DNA of 64,000 nucleotides from Neolewinella xylanilytica (GTDB lineage Bacteria; Bacteroidota; Bacteroidia; Chitinophagales; Saprospiraceae), in NCBI RefSeq assembly GCF_002934605.1, contig NZ_PTJC01000005.1, forward strand, positions 2,046,001-2,110,000, given 5' to 3'. A program made the translations under genes and the position numbers. Under the pieces are notes generated by a model, which searched no databases, was not told where the DNA came from, and saw only the letters and a program-made list of their open reading frames with translations. Shown here piece after piece: positions 49,502 to 59,000 of this stretch (positions are counted from its first letter, which is position 1; every line of letters starts with the position of its first letter).

Positions 49502-51547
49502 CTAACGGGTGAAGAGCCCCAGCAGAATCAGCCCCGGTCGGTCGGCGCTCTCTACTTCGAGTCGAAGCAGGTGAGGGCCTTCGACCCGGTTGTCGTATTC
49601 GATCATCGGATAGGGATCCGGATCCTGGTCTCGCCGCACGATGTTTAGCTCCGCATCGGCCAGGTAGATGTCCAGGTCCTTTACGGAATCCGAACCGGTT
49701 GCGGCCAGGAAATTTCGGCCCGGGGCTAGATCCAGGTTGCTGAGGGTGGTTCCCTGGCCCCCGTCGAGCAGGTAGCCGTAGACGCACCAGTTACTGCGGC
49801 CCGAGCCGAAACGCTGTGCTCCTCCCGCCGCGCGGACCGCCCCGGAAGCCGCCCCGAACTGGGTGCTAACCCTTCGGTACTCGCGGTCGGACAGGGACTT
49901 TCCGTTCGAACTCAGTATACCGAGCGCGACGAAGGTCGTCGCCGTCGTACTATCCGGTAGGTGGAGTTGCAGCGTGAACCTGCCCGTCTCGACCGGGGTG
50001 AATTCCACGATCGGCGTCCCGTCCAGTTTATCGTCATCGGCCAGCAGGCTGTCTCGCGGATCCCTCAGGTACAGGTCGAGGTCGTTATCCCGCACTTCCG
50101 AGGATGCGATGAACGCGTACTCCCGGCCGGCCTCGAGCGTGACTTCGAGGGAAACCGTCTGCCCGGCTTCCAGCTCGGCAGCCGCCAGGCAAAGTCCGGG
50201 GCGCCATTCTTTTCCCGACAGCGCAACCATCAGATTGCACTTACCGTAAAGGCCATCGAGGGTCCGCACCATTCGGTCGGCGGATTCCCAAGACTGGGCC
50301 GAAAGCGGAAGGGCAAAGAGAAGCAGCATCAGGAGCCGGCTGATGAGGGCCGCAGTACGTTTGCCGGAACCCCGGTGTAGGTCCCGGTAGGCCAGTTGGG
50401 AGCGGGAGGCGGACTGCCGGCTGGCGGGATCGGTCAGTTCGGTCCAGACCGATTCCAGTTCTTTCGGACTTTCCACGCAAAACGCCCCGCCCCGGTCCCG
50501 GGCCGCTACCGCCTCGGGAAATTTATGGTACTTCGGCCCGAACAGCACCGGCAGCCCGTAGCTTAGCGGTTCGAGCGTATTGTGGAGTCCGCTTCCGAAG
50601 GCGCCACCGACGTAAGCGACATCGCCGTAGCGGTACGCCCGACTCAAGATACCGATCGTATCGAGCAACAAGACCCGGCGGTTCCCGGCCGCTTCGGTGT
50701 AACGTTCCGCGCCGAAGCGGCTTTGCCAGTTGGCGAGTTCGCCGGCATCGAGCTGGTGGGGAGCCAGTACTAGTTTCCACCGGTCGCGGAAGCGGGGCCA
50801 GGCGCTGGCAATGAGTTCGACGTCCGGTGGCCAGACCGAGCCGGCGAAGAGGACGGGCCCGTCGGCACAAAATGCCTCCAACCGCTCGTCGGCGAAGGGA
50901 GTCTCGGCGAGGGCCACCGTGCGGTCGAGCCTCGGGTCACCCGTGACGGTTACGTTATCGTAGCCGACCTTCGTCAATAGTGCCGCGTCCCGGGGTGTTT
51001 GTACCGCGAAATGGGTGAAGCAGGCCAGCATCTCGCGCCAGGCTGATCCGAACCACCGAAAGAAGGGCTGGCCGGGGCGAAAGCTCCCGGCAATGAGGAA
51101 TGTTGGCACGTTTGCGTGCCGTAAACCGGTCAGGTAAGCGTGCCAGAATTCGTACTTCACAAAGACGGCCAGCCGTGGTCGAACCAGTTCCAGCCAGTCC
51201 ATTGCGTTTTCCTTCCCGTCGGGTGGTAGGTAGGTGACCACTTCGGCCAGTCCGGTATCCTTACATCGCTCGTAGCCACTCGGACTAAAGAAGCTGACCA
51301 CCACGGCCCATTCGGGGTGTCGCTCCCGCAACTCCATCAACACCGGGCGGCCCTGCTCGAACTCGCCGAGACTGGCGGCATGCAGCCAGAGTACGGGCCG
51401 GCCCTGCCGGTGGAGCCGGAGAATCGCTTCCCGCTCCAGGTGCTGACGTCCTTTGACCCAAGCCAAGGCTTGCCGGTGACCGATCCGCGCCGCCAGGCGG
51501 ATACCCAAGTGGTACGTGCCCACCCCCGTGCGGTAGAGCCACCGCAA
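49502..51547 (-). CDS. waaA: Kdo transferase (WaaA) fused to a secreted PPC-like protein
   Basis: 681 residues, start codon TTG directly after the upstream stop (TGATTG). Residues 1-~405 are 3-deoxy-D-manno-octulosonic acid transferase: RPVLWLHAASLGEFEQGRPV (GEF with the catalytic Glu62), VVSFFSPSGYE, VFVKYEFWHAYL, FLIAGSFRPGQPFFRWF, LFAGSVWPPD, YVGGAFGSGLHNTLEPLSYGLPVLFGP. This would add Kdo to lipid A at the inner membrane. From residue 405 comes LLMLLLFALPLSAQS, a typical signal peptide, then a beta-rich region with two PPC-like repeats (VSLEVTLEAGREYAFIASSE, LDLYLRDPRDSLLADDD...; LDIYLADAELNIVRRDQDPD). The fusion is continuous in frame. An internal ATG at 50329 could also start a separate secreted protein, so the DNA may express both. 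Confidence 0.85.
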   Translation of the reverse strand: MRWLYRTGVGTYHLGIRLAARIGHRQALAWVKGRQHLEREAILRLHRQGRPVLWLHAASLGEFEQGRPVLMELRERHPEWAVVVSFFSPSGYERCKDTGLAEVVTYLPPDGKENAMDWLELVRPRLAVFVKYEFWHAYLTGLRHANVPTFLIAGSFRPGQPFFRWFGSAWREMLACFTHFAVQTPRDAALLTKVGYDNVTVTGDPRLDRTVALAETPFADERLEAFCADGPVLFAGSVWPPDVELIASAWPRFRDRWKLVLAPHQLDAGELANWQSRFGAERYTEAAGNRRVLLLDTIGILSRAYRYGDVAYVGGAFGSGLHNTLEPLSYGLPVLFGPKYHKFPEAVAARDRGGAFCVESPKELESVWTELTDPASRQSASRSQLAYRDLHRGSGKRTAALISRLLMLLLFALPLSAQSWESADRMVRTLDGLYGKCNLMVALSGKEWRPGLCLAAAELEAGQTVSLEVTLEAGREYAFIASSEVRDNDLDLYLRDPRDSLLADDDKLDGTPIVEFTPVETGRFTLQLHLPDSTTATTFVALGILSSNGKSLSDREYRRVSTQFGAASGAVRAAGGAQRFGSGRSNWCVYGYLLDGGQGTTLSNLDLAPGRNFLAATGSDSVKDLDIYLADAELNIVRRDQDPDPYPMIEYDNRVEGPHLLRLEVESADRPGLILLGLFTR

Positions 51548-52297
51548 TCAGTAAAAAATTGCTTCTCCCGCGCCGAGGTAGATAGGAATGATTAAGCCTA
51601 CCCGAAGACCCAGCACGATATCGCTGCGCCCCGCACCGGGCGGCGGCGAGCCGAGGGCGATGTCGTACGACCGCAGGGACCGCGTAAAGCCGGCTAGCAA
51701 CTCTCCGCCGACGTAAAAATTCAGTCGCCGGTTCAGCGCCAGTTGCTGGTAACCCACGAACTGGTAAATGGCCGGTCCGCCAGCCAGACGGTCGTATCCC
51801 GCCTGCACCGCCGGATCGAGTTGGGGAACGTACTGCACGGGGTCCTCCTGGAATCGGATACGACTAAAGAAGTAGCCGATGGCCGTAGTCGTCTTTAGCC
51901 CCGCCCGGGAATTCGAGCCAAGGGGAAAGGTATAGCCGAAACGAGGCCCAAGGAAAAGGTGGCGTTGACGCAGCTCCACCTGGGCCGGTTGGCGTTGATT
52001 GCCGATCAGGAATCCGCCATCGGTACGTAAACCGGCGAGAACGTCTTCCCGCACCGTACTGCCGAACCCGAATCTCGCCATCACGCCGATTTGCCAGTTT
52101 TTCCGGTCAGGCAGGAAGTCCACGCCCCCATCCACCGCGAAGCCTCCCCCGAAACGGTCGGCCAGATCTCCCGCCGTGACAAAGGGGCCGTAACCAAAGG
52201 AGAACAGGAGTGCTCGATCCAGATTTACGGTTCCTGCAAGGTCCTGCGCGCCCAGCGTGGAGGAGATCATTAAGATCGCGATGAGCAAGTTGCGCAT
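51548..52297 (-). CDS. Hypothetical outer-membrane protein, 249 residues
   Basis: The start is chosen at ATG 52297, which overlaps the preceding TGA by one base (TGATG); a GTG one codon earlier is also in frame. Signal MRNLLIAILMISSTLGAQ. The mature part has beta-barrel-like alternation: RALLFSFGYGPFVTAGDLADRFGGGFAVDGGVDFLPD, WQIGVMARFGFGSTV, RHLFLGPRFGYTFPLGS, AIGYFFSRIRF, and a C-terminal LGLRVGLIIPIYLGAGEAIFY. No named family. Its stop abuts the TTG start of the waaA fusion, and it is coupled to the TM2 gene upstream, so the three genes are one operon, apparently of envelope function. Confidence 0.72.
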   Translation of the reverse strand: MRNLLIAILMISSTLGAQDLAGTVNLDRALLFSFGYGPFVTAGDLADRFGGGFAVDGGVDFLPDRKNWQIGVMARFGFGSTVREDVLAGLRTDGGFLIGNQRQPAQVELRQRHLFLGPRFGYTFPLGSNSRAGLKTTTAIGYFFSRIRFQEDPVQYVPQLDPAVQAGYDRLAGGPAIYQFVGYQQLALNRRLNFYVGGELLAGFTRSLRSYDIALGSPPPGAGRSDIVLGLRVGLIIPIYLGAGEAIFY

Positions 52298-53112
52298 CAC
52301 CGCAGCTTTTGCCGTTGGTTCTGGTATTCTAGTTGCGTCAGGATGCCGGCTTCCCGCAACTCCCGCAGCCGGTTGATCTGCTCCAGGAGGTCGTGGTGGG
52401 CAACGAAATCTTCCTGGTGATTCGGGATTTCATCCGTCGAGGTATCGTGGCCGGATTCCAGGTTGAGGTCCAGCAGATTCAGGCGGCGGTAGTTGTTGTT
52501 GCGGAAGGTCCGGTACGCCTCGGTTTCGCGGAGATCGGTCAGCGCGGGGTGGGTTTCGATGCGTTCCGGTTTCGGCAGGTCGTACGTCACGGCCAGTTCG
52601 AGGGCGCGGATGGCGGGATCGACGTGATTCATCAGCGCGTGACAGCAGGCGATGTTGAAGTGGGCAACCGGGTCGGAAGGGGCCTGCTCAAGGGCCTCTT
52701 CGAAGGCTTCCACGGCCAGATCATAATCACCCGAGCGGTAATATTTGACTCCCTCCGCTTTGAGGGAACGCAGGTTGGGCGGTCGTTTGCGGGTAGACTG
52801 GATGGTGGGGCGGCGGCTACTTTTCGGGTAGGTGTAGCCGGGAGCTACCAGCGCCTGGGGATCGTACTTGGCCGCCCATCGCTCGTAGGGAGTCGCCCAG
52901 AAAACGATGGCCGTGATCAGGGGGGCTAACACCATGCCAACCATAAGGAAGGGGAGGGGCATTTCCGGGCCCTCCTCCGCTAGTAGGGCGACGATGGCCC
53001 AAAAACCGACGAACTGGGCCGCGCCACGCCACCACTGGCCCAGGTAAAACCGGTGGACCCCGAAGACTCCCAGGAAGAAGGCGAAAAAGCCGGCTAGATC
53101 TTTCTTAAGCAT
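52297..53112 (-). CDS. TM2-domain protein with TPR and SHOCT-like C-terminus
   Basis: 271 residues from the ATG giving MLKKDLAGFFAFFLGVFGVHRFYLGQW; an earlier ATG at 53157 adds 15 basic residues. The N-terminus is a TM2 domain: two helices around GVHRFYLGQWWRGAAQFVGFWAIVALL and MVLAPLITAIVFWATPYERW. The middle has tetratricopeptide-like helices (KYYRSGDYDLAVEAFEEALEQAPSDPVAHFNIACCHALMNHVDPAIRALELAVTYDL). The C-terminus LLEQINRLRELREAGILTQLEYQNQRQKL is a SHOCT-like short domain. Together these suggest a membrane-anchored protein-interaction scaffold; function unknown. The stop overlaps the next start, indicating coupled translation. Confidence 0.78.
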   Translation of the reverse strand: MLKKDLAGFFAFFLGVFGVHRFYLGQWWRGAAQFVGFWAIVALLAEEGPEMPLPFLMVGMVLAPLITAIVFWATPYERWAAKYDPQALVAPGYTYPKSSRRPTIQSTRKRPPNLRSLKAEGVKYYRSGDYDLAVEAFEEALEQAPSDPVAHFNIACCHALMNHVDPAIRALELAVTYDLPKPERIETHPALTDLRETEAYRTFRNNNYRRLNLLDLNLESGHDTSTDEIPNHQEDFVAHHDLLEQINRLRELREAGILTQLEYQNQRQKLR

Positions 53113-53205
53113 GTGACGGCGGCGTGGAATTTCCGGCAAGGTCGTCAGCCGGTGCATACCTAACGCACGATAATCTACGAGGGTTGGGTTAGCATCGTCG
53201 GGTAA

Positions 53206-53787
53206 TTACAAGCGCTTGCGCTTTCGCCGACTCAGCTCGTTGTATTCCTTGATCATGGCGGGCAGATCGCGGTACCGATAGCCCCGCTTACCGATTTTAC
53301 CGGCCAGACCCGGGCTGGTGGGGCGAAAAAAATTCCGCAATTGCCGTTTATATCCGCCACGGGGTACGGCGATGAACTCCCCCCGCCCGTATTCGAGATA
53401 ATACTCCGGCGGCGGTTCGGTGAATACCCGCAGCATGCTGTCGTCTACCCACCGGCCGCCCCCCCGGGGCAACCGGTAGAGACTTACCGCCCGACCGCTA
53501 ACGTCCTCCTGTAGGAAGTACCACATCCCCTCGTGGCGGCGGCTTACGAACCGCAGGGGCTCACCGTTGTAATTAAAGCCGAACCCACTGACCAGAAAGG
53601 GGTGTATCGTGTATTCGTCTCCGAAGTCGTTGGTGAAGGTAATGAGGTTGCCCCCCGGCGCGTAGGCCAGCACGTTGAGGTATCCCGTGAGCTGAAACCC
53701 GTCCTTCGTAAGCAAAAACCCGCGGTAGGCATCGGCGGAGAGGGTGCCGGAAACTAGCAAAAATGCTAACAGGTAGAGCTGGCGCAT
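53206..53787 (-). CDS. Hypothetical secreted protein, 193 residues
   Basis: Signal MRQLYLLAFLLVSGTLSADA. The mature protein is DGFQLTGYLNVLAYAPGGNLITFTNDFGDEYTIHPFLVSGFGF, WYFLQEDVSGRAVSLYRLP, YYLEYGRGEFIAVPRGGYKRQLRNFFRPTSPGLAGKIGKRGYRYRDLPAMIKEYNELSRRKRKRL. It resembles the small periplasmic/outer-membrane-associated proteins of Bacteroidota that contain a 'G.i.......Y.eY..G....v' core and end in a basic helix, but I cannot name the family. Upstream of the TM2 gene by about 90 bases on the same strand. Confidence 0.65.
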   Translation of the reverse strand: MRQLYLLAFLLVSGTLSADAYRGFLLTKDGFQLTGYLNVLAYAPGGNLITFTNDFGDEYTIHPFLVSGFGFNYNGEPLRFVSRRHEGMWYFLQEDVSGRAVSLYRLPRGGGRWVDDSMLRVFTEPPPEYYLEYGRGEFIAVPRGGYKRQLRNFFRPTSPGLAGKIGKRGYRYRDLPAMIKEYNELSRRKRKRL

Positions 53788-53857
53788 ATGCTATTGATTT
53801 GTGTCTCAAAATAGCAAAATATGGGTGATCGTTCTACCGGCCGCGAAAGATCGTCGG

Positions 53858-54379
53858 CTATTGGCTAACTAAGGGTTTTACTGCGGCTTCGAGGTCCGGC
53901 ATACTCCGGAAAGGGCGCCGGTACACGTAGCGTAGTCCCTGCCGGTAGATCAGGGTGGTTGGCAGGGATCCGTCCCACTTTTCATCCAGCGCCCGCTTCC
54001 ATTCGGCTCCCTCGTCCGTCAAAACCACCGCAGGCAGATCGATGCCTTTTGCACTCAGATAGGCGGGGATCCGTTCGATGGCCGCCACTTCCGTATCCAG
54101 GCTCACCAGGATGACCTGAAGGGTTTGGTCGCGGTGGTCCTCGGCCAGTGCCTGCAGCAACGGCAGTTCCTCCAGGCATGGTCGGCACCAGGTGGCCCAG
54201 AAGTTGATGAGGTAGGTGGTATCGTTCCGCTGGGCGAACAGGGGGGCTACCGCGCTGTATTCGGCGTAAACTTTGGGCGCGGACGCAGGAGCAACGATCG
54301 TCGAAACGGAGGGTGGGGGTTCCGAAGACCCGCAGCCAACGAGCGTAACCAAACAATAGAATATAAGGACAGGGCGCAT
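53858..54379 (-). CDS. TlpA-like thioredoxin-fold lipoprotein
   Basis: 173 residues. Lipoprotein signal MRPVLIFYCLVTLVGC (Cys16). Thioredoxin fold: YLINFWATWCRPCLEELPLLQALA (catalytic CRPC), QVILVSLDTEVAAIERIPAYLS, and the cis-Pro region DGSLPTTLIYRQGLRYVYRRPF. TlpA/ResA-type proteins reduce or isomerise disulfides in the periplasm, for example during cytochrome maturation. The neighbours on this strand are an unknown secreted protein downstream and a PAP2 phosphatase upstream. Confidence 0.9.
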   Translation of the reverse strand: MRPVLIFYCLVTLVGCGSSEPPPSVSTIVAPASAPKVYAEYSAVAPLFAQRNDTTYLINFWATWCRPCLEELPLLQALAEDHRDQTLQVILVSLDTEVAAIERIPAYLSAKGIDLPAVVLTDEGAEWKRALDEKWDGSLPTTLIYRQGLRYVYRRPFRSMPDLEAAVKPLVSQ

Positions 54380-54424
54380 AAGGTTACCGTTCGCTTTCAG
54401 TAAAGGTTTCCTGCGTCGGTCGGT

Positions 54425-55228
54425 TCACCCGAGCCGGACCGTCAGGAGAATACCCGAACCGCCCGGAACGACCGTCCACCTGCGCTCGGCGCCCCCTTTC
54501 CGGTGCAGCAGGGGCACCCCGTAGCCGATGATGGCTCCGAGGCCGTAGCCCGCCACGACATCGCTGGGAAAATGCTGGCCGGCCCGCACCCGCAAGTAGC
54601 CGCCCAGGGCGGGAAGGGTGGCCGAGGCGATCCAGACGTAGGTTCTGAGCTCGCTCTCCGGGTGGTAATCCGCGAATACCCGCGCTACGAAGAAGCTGGC
54701 CGCGGCCGTCGTACTGGTATGGTTCGACAGGAACGAGCTGCGGTCGTAGGCGGTTACGGCTAAGTCCGGGGCTAATCCGCCTTCGTAGAGGTAGGGGCGC
54801 GGGCGCTTCACGGTTCCTTTTACGATGTCGGTGAATCCCTGATTCAGCAGGATGGTTTCGGCAAACAGAACGGCCAGGGTACGGGCATCCTTGGCCATCC
54901 GTTGATCCGCGAGCAGCAGCGCGGGCATCACCAGCGAACCGTAGGCGACGATATCGGAGGCCGTGGCTGCGCCGTCGGAATCGTGCCGTAAGGCCGACCC
55001 GTCAAAGGGTGGAACGCCGGGTAGTTCCAGGTCGCGTAATAGGACGTCGTCGGTAGCGTGATTCAGGAAATATCCACCCGCCGCAGCTCCCGCTCCGACC
55101 AGCGTGATACCCAATTCCCGCTTCAGGGTCAATTGGTACGGGCCTGCTTGTAGTTGCTGACCGGATAGGGTACCGCTAAGGAGGATAACTTGTAGCCAGA
55201 CGAGGTAACGCAAAATGGATTGGTGCAC
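54425..55228 (-). CDS. PAP2 superfamily phosphatase, GTG start
   Basis: 267 residues, starting at GTG (HQSILRYLVWLQVILLSGTLSGQQ), a signal peptide. The acid-phosphatase motifs are in order: KGTVKRPRPYLYEGG (motif 1, KxxxxxxRP), SFLSNHTSTTAAASFFVARVF (motif 2, SNH instead of the more usual SGH) and RVRAGQHFPSDVVAGYGLG (motif 3, RxxxxxHxxxD). Such enzymes dephosphorylate lipid phosphates such as undecaprenyl pyrophosphate or phosphatidic acid in the periplasm. Motif 2 has Asn in place of Gly, which is common in the branch of PAP2 proteins found in Bacteroidota outer membranes. Overall length normal. Confidence 0.9.
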   Translation of the reverse strand: MHQSILRYLVWLQVILLSGTLSGQQLQAGPYQLTLKRELGITLVGAGAAAGGYFLNHATDDVLLRDLELPGVPPFDGSALRHDSDGAATASDIVAYGSLVMPALLLADQRMAKDARTLAVLFAETILLNQGFTDIVKGTVKRPRPYLYEGGLAPDLAVTAYDRSSFLSNHTSTTAAASFFVARVFADYHPESELRTYVWIASATLPALGGYLRVRAGQHFPSDVVAGYGLGAIIGYGVPLLHRKGGAERRWTVVPGGSGILLTVRLG

Positions 55229-55238
55229 GGGGAATGGG

Positions 55239-55895
55239 TTATCGGGCGATCGGCCAGTATTCCGGCAGGGGAGCGGTAACCGAGATCGGCGCGTCCGATT
55301 CCGGGTCCGGGAAGGTTAGGCTGTATGCGTGCAGGGCGATTTGATTATCTCCCAGTATGCGCTTCGAACCGTAGGCTACATCACCCATTATGGGTGCTCC
55401 CGCCGCGGCCAATTGGGCGCGAATCTGGTGAAACCTTCCCGTCAGCGGGGTAATCTCGTACTCGTAGAGTGCGTCCCGGTGCTGCACGAGCCGGTATTCG
55501 AGCGTGGCCTCCTTGCCATCGGGTACGGGGCGGGTGTTCGCTACGGCCAGCTTATTGGTGGGGTTGCGAATCAGGTAGTGTCGCAGCTTTCCCTCCGGTT
55601 CGGGCAGGGCCACCGCAGTGACGGAGCGGTACGTTTTCCGGGTTCGGCCGCCGGCGAAGGCGCGGTTTAACCGTACCAGGGTCGACTTGCGCCTGGCTAG
55701 TACCAGTGCTCCGCTGGTGACCCGGTCGAGCCGGTGTACGATGCCTACGTAAGGAGCCTTGGTTGCGCCGGGGCGTTTCCACGTTTCCAGAGCCCGCGCT
55801 TCTACCGTGTCGTACTGAAAATGGCGTTCGGTGGCGATCCCCGCCGGTTTGTTGATGGCTACCCATCCGGAGCCCTCCTGTAAGATTGCTAGCAT
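55239..55895 (-). CDS. RluD-family pseudouridine synthase
   Basis: 218 residues from the ATG giving MLAILQEGSGWVAINKPAGI; an ATG at 55940 would add 15 hydrophobic residues and place the hairpin inside the coding region. Catalytic motif GIVHRLDRVTSGALVLAR (Asp57), then FAGGRTRKTYRSVT, TLEYRLVQ, YEYEITPLTGRFHQIRAQLAAAGAPIMGDVAYG and a final HAYSLTF. Converts uridine to pseudouridine in rRNA or tRNA. It lacks the N-terminal S4 domain of RluD, so it is the short form (RluA/TruC-like). The gene lies divergent from susC, with a perfect inverted repeat between them. Confidence 0.9.
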   Translation of the reverse strand: MLAILQEGSGWVAINKPAGIATERHFQYDTVEARALETWKRPGATKAPYVGIVHRLDRVTSGALVLARRKSTLVRLNRAFAGGRTRKTYRSVTAVALPEPEGKLRHYLIRNPTNKLAVANTRPVPDGKEATLEYRLVQHRDALYEYEITPLTGRFHQIRAQLAAAGAPIMGDVAYGSKRILGDNQIALHAYSLTFPDPESDAPISVTAPLPEYWPIAR

Positions 55896-55914
55896 CGGTG
55901 CAAGGTACAGGGTA

Positions 55915-55950
55915 GCCGAGATACTTGGTTGTTTATACAAGTATCTCGGC
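55915..55950. promoter_or_regulatory. Perfect 13-bp inverted repeat between rlu and susC
   Basis: GCCGAGATACTTG (55915-55927), ten-base loop, CAAGTATCTCGGC (55938-55950). It lies 20 bases upstream of the pseudouridine-synthase start on the minus strand and 135 bases upstream of susC. No T tract follows in either direction, so an operator or a 5'-UTR hairpin is more likely than a terminator. In the remaining gap a TTG-N20-AAATTTTG arrangement (55994-56024) is a weak candidate susC promoter. Confidence 0.55.
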
Positions 55951-56084
55951 CGAGGTAGAAAGTTGTTCGGGGCTTGTCATTTAAACAATTAAGTTGTAGT
56001 ATTGAGAAGGAATATGAAATTTTGATCGGCTATCGCGGGTCGGTCCAGTGATAAATGCTTTACTCACTAAATCAACTTTAGATC

Positions 56085-59000
56085 ATGCAAAAGTTATTTC
56101 TATTGCTGCTGCTAAGCGGCCTAACCGGCATGTCGGCAGCCTCCGGTCCACCGATTGGCTCCGATTGGTTTCCGGTCACCGGGACGGTCACCGACGAAAG
56201 CGGGATGCCGCTGATCGGCGCCACCGTGCTCGAGGAGGGCACCACCAACGGCACGGTGACCGACATTGACGGGACCTTTAGTATTGACGTGCAAACCGAC
56301 GATCCCCACCTCGTAATTACCTACACGGGGTATGAAAGCCAGATCGTGCAGGTCGGTAACGTGACCGAATTCGAAATCGTAATGACGGAAGACGCCGAGA
56401 CGCTGGAAGAGGTGGTTGTCGTCGGTTACGGTATTCAGAAAAAGCGGGACGTGACGGGGGCCATCGCCACGCTCGGTGCAGAGGAGCTGCAAAAGATCGC
56501 TACCCCCAGCGGAGCCGCGGCCATGCAGGGGCAAGTGAGCGGGGTGGACATCATCAGCGGCGGCGGCCGACCCGGCGCCAACCCGACTATCCGTATCCGC
56601 GGCCGGCGTTCGATCTCCGCCTCCAACGATCCGCTCTTCGTCATCGACGGCATACCGCAAACCAGCGGCACCAATGCTATCGCCGACATTAATCCCCAGG
56701 ACATCGAGTCCATGGAAATCCTGAAGGACGCCGCGGCCACGGCCGTTTACGGTAGCCGGGGATCCAATGGCGTGGTCATCGTAACTACGAAGCGGGGATC
56801 GGCCGGCCGGACCATCGTGAGTTACGACGGCTACTACGGGAGCACCAGTGCACTGAACACGGTGGACATGATGAACGGAGCGGAGTTTGCAGCTATGAAG
56901 CGCGAAAGCCAGCGCGAGGGTTGGAACGGTGCGATCCCGGCCGACGAAGAGGTGTTCCAGGATCCAACCGAGCTAGAGAGCATCGCCGCGGGGCGGAGCA
57001 CCGATTTCCAGGACCTGGTGATCAACAATGGTTGGCAGACCAACCACCAGCTGGGCGTACGCGGCGGTAACGAAAACACCCAGTTCAATATGTCACTGGG
57101 CTATTTCGACGAACAGGGCATTTTATCGAATATGGACTTCCGCCGGCTTACCGCTCGGGTCAACCTGGACCAGAACATCGGCAGCATCTTTCAGGCCGGC
57201 ATCAGTTTCACCGTCTCCAACTCGGTACAGAACTTCGGTTCCGACGCTACCATCGGGGAGGCCCTGGCCAACAACCCCCTAGGCGTGCCCTACAACGAAG
57301 ACGGATCGGTGCGTTTCCTGCCGACCAACGACGGTATCCGAACCAATCCCCTGGCAGAACTCGTGCCCAATGCCTACATCGACGAACGCCGGGTAACGCG
57401 CATCTTCGCGCCGATCTATGTGAAGGCCGACCTCCTTCCCGGCCTGGTATTTACGACCAACTTCGGACCCGATATTCGCTACTTCCGGCAGGGTGAATTC
57501 CGCGCCAGTGAAACCAACGATAATCGCGGCGGTCCGGCCGATGCCGAAGTAGGCAACAACCAGGATTTCGGGTATACCTGGGAAAACATCCTCAACTTTA
57601 ACCGCACGATTGGCGGTAACGACGAACTCGGACTGACCTTTCTGCAGTCCATCCAGAGCCTCCGCTACGAGCGGGCCTACGCTTCCGTACTGAACCTGCC
57701 CTACGAGCAGCAGCTATTCTACAACATTGGTACCGCCGAAGTAAAGGGCAACCTGGCCTCCGATCTCCGGGAATGGAAACTGGCTTCGTTCATGGGCCGC
57801 GCTAACTACTCGATCGATGGGAAGTACCTGTTCCAGGCGAGTCTCCGGGCCGACGGTTCCAGCCGTCTTGCCGAAGGCAACAAGTGGAATTACTTCCCGG
57901 GCGTCAGTATTGGCTGGCGGATCGGTGCGGAACCATTTATGCAGAATTTATCCTGGCTCAACGATTTTAAAATTCGGGCCAGCTACGGTGAAGTCGGCAA
58001 TACGGCCGTCGATCCCTACAGCACTCAGGGCGCCCTGCAACGCACCGTGTACGCCTGGGGCGGAGACCCGGCCTTCGGTTTCGCGCTCCGGGACATCCCC
58101 AACGACCAACTCAGCTGGGAAACCTCCAGAACCTTCAACGCCGGTATCGACCTGGACGTGCTGAACGGGCGCATCAACGGATCGATTGAGGTGTACCGAA
58201 CCAACACCGAAAATATCCTCCTGGCCCGCAACCTGCCACCGACTTCGGGCTACAGCAGCATACTCCAGAACGTGGGGTCCACCCGTACCACAGGTGCCGA
58301 ATTCGTATTAGGGGCCGGTATCCTTCAGAATCCGACCGGCCTGTCCTGGGATCTGGACTTCAACATCAGCGGCTACCGGGAGGAGATCATCGAGCTGGCC
58401 CTGGTCAACGATGAAGGCACCCCCATCGACGACATCGGAAACCAGTGGTTTATCGGCCAACCCCTGAACGTATTCTACGATTACCGGAAGATCGGCATTT
58501 ACCAGTCCAATGAAGTCGAACTGGCCGATGCCCGGGAAAACAAGGTGCCGGGAGAAATCAAACTGGAAGATATCGACGGCGACGGGGAAATTACCCCCGC
58601 CGACCGAGTGATTCTCGGATCCGACGTACCGGACTTTTTCGGTGGTATTACCAACCGCTTCAGCTACCGGGGAATCGACCTGTCGTTTTTCTTGTTCTTC
58701 CGTCAGGGACAAATGATCCAGAGTCGCTTCCACGAGGGAAACAACAGCCTCTTCGCGCGCTACAACAACCTGGACGTGGATTACTGGACGGTGGATAACC
58801 CCACCAATGCCAACCCCCGGCCCAATGAGAACCAGGAATTTCCCCGGAACGGATCGACGCTAACGTACTTCGACGGCAGCTTTGTCAAGCTCCGGAACGT
58901 ACAGTTAGGCTATAACCTTCCCGATAACCTGGTACAGCGTATCGGCCTGTCGCGCCTACGGGTCTACGTTTCCGGCCAGAACCTGTGGTACAGTGCGGCA

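Noticed and set aside
50329-50331. Treating the waaA-secreted protein junction as two separate genes only
   Set aside because: There is no stop codon between the parts; the continuous frame is what the sequence shows, so it is annotated as one CDS with an internal start noted.
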